Source: GCA-2729515 sp036336695
GTDB lineage: Bacteria > Myxococcota_A > UBA9160 > SMWR01
DNA length: 9,548 nt
Assembly (NCBI GenBank): GCA_036336695.1
Contig: JAYZFQ010000052.1
Span: 1 to 9,548 of the forward strand
Reading direction: 5' to 3'
Positions 7,933 through 9,548 of this stretch are shown in pieces (positions within the stretch are counted from its first letter, which is position 1; every line of letters starts with the position of its first letter). Made by a program: the position numbers and the translations under genes. The notes beneath the pieces were generated by a model. That model did not search any database, had not been told where the DNA came from, and saw only the letters and a list, made by a program, of their open reading frames with translations.

Positions 7933-8493
7933 TCAGGGTCCGCGGCGCGGAAATCCCAGTTCACCCAGCCGGCGCGCGATGTCCTCTCCGGCGCTGCTGA
8001 CCCGGACAGCGCGGTCCACGGCTCGGATCTTTCCGTTTCGATCGATGTAGAACGTCCAGCGCTTCGCGTATTTCGCCCCCGGCCCGGCGACGCCATAGGC
8101 CTGGGCTGCAATGCCCGTTGAATCCGAGAGCAGGACCTGGTCGGCGCCCAGTGATTCGGCGAACGCCCGGTTCTGCTCGGGAGTATCGAGACTTACCATG
8201 AAAACCTCCGCCTCGAAATCGTCCAGGTTTTCAGCACTGTCACGCAGCGCCTCGAGTTCCCGCGTTCAGCCAGGGGTGAACGCCTTGGGGAACCACGCCA
8301 GCACCACGCCCCGCTTTCCGACGAACTGGGAAAGGGTGTAGGTCCGGCCATCGCTGCCCCGCAGCGTAAACTCGGGCGCCGGATCGCCGGGCGCGAGTTT
8401 CTCGCCGGCCGACGCCACGCCCCAACCCAGCGCGAAGAAGAGCGATAGCAGCAGACCCGCCGACCACCTGGCTCCCGAGCCCAGAACCGCCAC
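7933..8493 (-). CDS. Secreted selenocysteine peroxiredoxin (AhpC/TSA-BCP-like), in-frame TGA read as Sec
   Basis: 186 residues if the TGA at 8268-8266 is decoded as selenocysteine (residue 76). Peroxiredoxins reduce peroxides through a peroxidatic Cys in the motif PxxxTxxC. Here the motif is Pro69-K-A-F-Thr73-P-G-Sec76, followed by TREL, so the TGA sits exactly on the catalytic residue. The frame is open on both sides, and homology continues through VFMVSLDTPEQNRAFAE, LLSDSTGIAAQAYGV and RWTFYIDRNGKI, where Arg145 matches the conserved active-site Arg. Residues 1-29 look like a Sec-type signal peptide (hydrophobic 12-27, A-S-A before Gly30), so it is likely periplasmic. There is no Cys in the chain; the usual resolving position five residues on is Glu81. 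The GTG start follows GGGAGGAG and lies three bases after the DUF2855 stop. The alternative is a pseudogene with one nonsense change, made less likely by the exact position, intact flanks and downstream hairpin. Confidence 0.85.
8233..8251 (-). promoter_or_regulatory. Candidate bacterial SECIS element
   Basis: On the minus strand, 14 bases after the TGA, GGCGCU (8251-8246) pairs with AGUGCU (8238-8233) as a 6-bp stem with two G-U pairs. The 7-base loop is GCGUGAC. Bacterial SECIS elements are stem-loops inside the coding region just after the UGA, with an apical loop about 16-37 bases from it and a G among the first loop bases; here the loop begins 20 bases after the TGA with G. A competing fold pairs ACGCGG (8265-8260) with CUGCGU (8247-8242). 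Bacterial SECIS sequences vary widely, so this is supportive rather than decisive. Confidence 0.6.
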
Positions 8494-8496
8494 GTC

Positions 8497-9548
8497 TCAC
8501 TCCTCCCAGAGCGACAGCACGTGGCCGTCCGCGGGTGAGGTCCTGCCGTCCAGCGTTTCGAGATAGACCCGGCGCAACGCCTCGGGGCCTCGGCCGCGCT
8601 GTACGCGGAGCCAGCCATCGCTCGCCGTGCAGAAGCGTTTCCAGCCTTCGCCGAGCCGTTCCTGGAAGACCGCGCCCCCCCAGTCGTTGCTGCGTTTCAC
8701 GATCTGCGCCGGCGCAAAGAAGAACTCGGGCTTGGGCCCCGGCAAGGCCTCCCCCGGCCCGCTCCGGTCCCAGTGCGTCGCCCCGACCACGCAGTTGTGC
8801 TTCAGGGCATCACCCAGGTGTCGGTGGAGTGTGCGCACCACGTCCGTGTTACCTGCCATGTCGACGAAGACAGTCGGCACGTCCGCAGGAAGCGCCGAGA
8901 TCTCGGCGTAGGGCAACACCTGGTCGTAGAGCCCCAGGGAGTTCACGAAGTCCGCATTCCGAGGCGAGGTGAGCCCGACGACCCGAACCTCCCCCCGGCG
9001 CGATGCCTGGAACGCCAAGGCGATCGACGTCTTGCTCGAGGCACTCGACACGACGAGGGTCTCGGCTCCGAAGTGCGCGTTGTCCGCAAGGAAATCGTCG
9101 ACGAGGAACGAAGTCATGAACAGCCCACGCAACAGGACGATCTGGAACTCGGTCTCCGACGTGTAGATCGGGTCTTCCGTGCTGCGCACGTACTGACGGT
9201 AGGCGGGGGCATGACCCGCTCGGTGCGGGGCAGCATCGATCAGGTTGCCGCCTGCAGCCTGGGCGTCGATGGCGAGGTGCGTCGACATCGGAAAGAAGCC
9301 GAAGAAACGTTCGCCCTCGGAAACGCCGTCCCGACGCGACCGGAGCACCTCGCCGTAGCCCATGACGGGGATGCGTCCACGACCCTCGGGAGCGGGAAAG
9401 AACGCCCAGTAATCGAGGGCGTCCCCGGCCAGGGCATAGGAAATATTGTTGGCGGTCAGGGCGAAGTGGTCGACCCGAAAGACCACCTGACCGGATTGCG
9501 GCTCGGGCGGCTCGGCAGCAATGAACTCGCATTCGCGCCACTGCTTGC
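8497..9548 (-). CDS. DUF2855 family protein, MDR-oxidoreductase-like, 5' end outside window
   Basis: Open from the right edge to the TGA at 8499-8497, about 349 residues visible. A GTG at 9486 is not the true start: the frame runs upstream without a stop to the edge (KQWRECEFIAAEPPEPQSGQ) and joins VVFRVDHFALTANNISYALAG, which is the usual early DUF2855 segment. The protein resembles medium-chain dehydrogenase/quinone oxidoreductases: an early ALTANNISYA stretch similar to 'G.n..D' regions, then a Rossmann-like region with TLVVSSASSKTSIALA (about 9070-9020) in the nucleotide-binding position, VRVVGLTSPRN and the VFVDMAGN strand. DUF2855 members are uncharacterised; a dehydrogenase or reductase role is inference from fold resemblance. 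The TGA precedes the peroxiredoxin GTG by three bases, and that gene's ribosome binding site lies inside this gene's last codons. Confidence 0.87.
   Translation of the reverse strand, partial: KQWRECEFIAAEPPEPQSGQVVFRVDHFALTANNISYALAGDALDYWAFFPAPEGRGRIPVMGYGEVLRSRRDGVSEGERFFGFFPMSTHLAIDAQAAGGNLIDAAPHRAGHAPAYRQYVRSTEDPIYTSETEFQIVLLRGLFMTSFLVDDFLADNAHFGAETLVVSSASSKTSIALAFQASRRGEVRVVGLTSPRNADFVNSLGLYDQVLPYAEISALPADVPTVFVDMAGNTDVVRTLHRHLGDALKHNCVVGATHWDRSGPGEALPGPKPEFFFAPAQIVKRSNDWGGAVFQERLGEGWKRFCTASDGWLRVQRGRGPEALRRVYLETLDGRTSPADGHVLSLWEE
8500..8507 (-). promoter_or_regulatory. Ribosome binding site of the selenoprotein gene
   Basis: GGGAGGAG on the minus strand is embedded in the final codons of the DUF2855 gene (L-W-E-E) and lies six bases before the GTG at 8493. 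It fixes the peroxiredoxin start ahead of a good signal peptide and points to coupled translation of the two genes. Confidence 0.75.

Noticed and set aside
7144..8121. 325-residue plus-strand ORF over the amidohydrolase and peroxiredoxin
   Set aside because: Shadow frame; both minus-strand genes have clear motifs and ribosome sites.
7933..8493. Reading the peroxiredoxin as two separate small proteins or as a pseudogene
   Set aside because: The downstream half alone would lack the catalytic motif and signal peptide. The TGA is the sole interruption, sits exactly at the catalytic residue and is followed by a SECIS-like hairpin, so Sec decoding explains more. A single nonsense mutation cannot be fully excluded without the sel genes.
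9484..9486. GTG at 9486 as start of the DUF2855 gene
   Set aside because: The open frame and family-like sequence continue upstream to the window edge, so the gene is truncated by the window.

Overview
The window is GC-rich chromosomal DNA, densely packed with genes, from a bacterium. The gene content is a CaiB/BaiF-type CoA-transferase, a formate-dehydrogenase-like molybdopterin oxidoreductase, a PAS-rich hybrid histidine kinase, an amidohydrolase-2 protein and a DUF2855 protein. This, together with an apparent selenoprotein, would suit an environmental proteobacterium or a deltaproteobacterial/Myxococcota/Binatia-like lineage, but nothing in the window fixes the taxonomy. Four of the five CDS starts visible in the window are GTG. 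No rRNA, tRNA, CRISPR array, insertion sequence or integrase was seen.

Plus strand, 1-6467. The window opens inside the 3' end of a class III CoA-transferase gene. Ten bases after its stop comes a 729-residue molybdopterin oxidoreductase with an N-terminal [4Fe-4S] motif. After an 83-base gap with a strong ribosome binding site comes an 887-residue hybrid kinase: about seven membrane helices, two PAS domains, a coiled coil, HisKA, HATPase and a C-terminal receiver. Its stop overlaps by four bases the start of a 384-residue polytopic membrane protein of the DUF1624/HGSNAT acyltransferase-like family, so these two are probably translationally coupled.

Minus strand, 6472-9548. Three genes are read toward the plus-strand set: a DUF2855 protein (5' end outside the window), a secreted peroxiredoxin, and an amidohydrolase of the ACMSD-like fold. 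The first two are separated by only three bases. The two opposing gene sets meet at 6465-6474, where both TGA stop codons lie within one perfect 10-bp palindrome.

The most notable item is the peroxiredoxin at 7933-8493. A standard ORF caller splits it into two fragments at an in-frame TGA (8268-8266). The reading frame, codon choice and family similarity continue without a break through this TGA, and it falls exactly at the peroxidatic cysteine of the PxxxTxxC motif (read PKAFTPG-U-TREL). A stem-loop with a G-initial apical loop begins about 14 bases after the TGA, as expected for a bacterial SECIS element. The best reading is a selenocysteine peroxiredoxin with a signal peptide and no cysteine anywhere in the chain. 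A second oddity is the molybdopterin oxidoreductase, which has no Cys or Sec where the formate dehydrogenase group ligates molybdenum.
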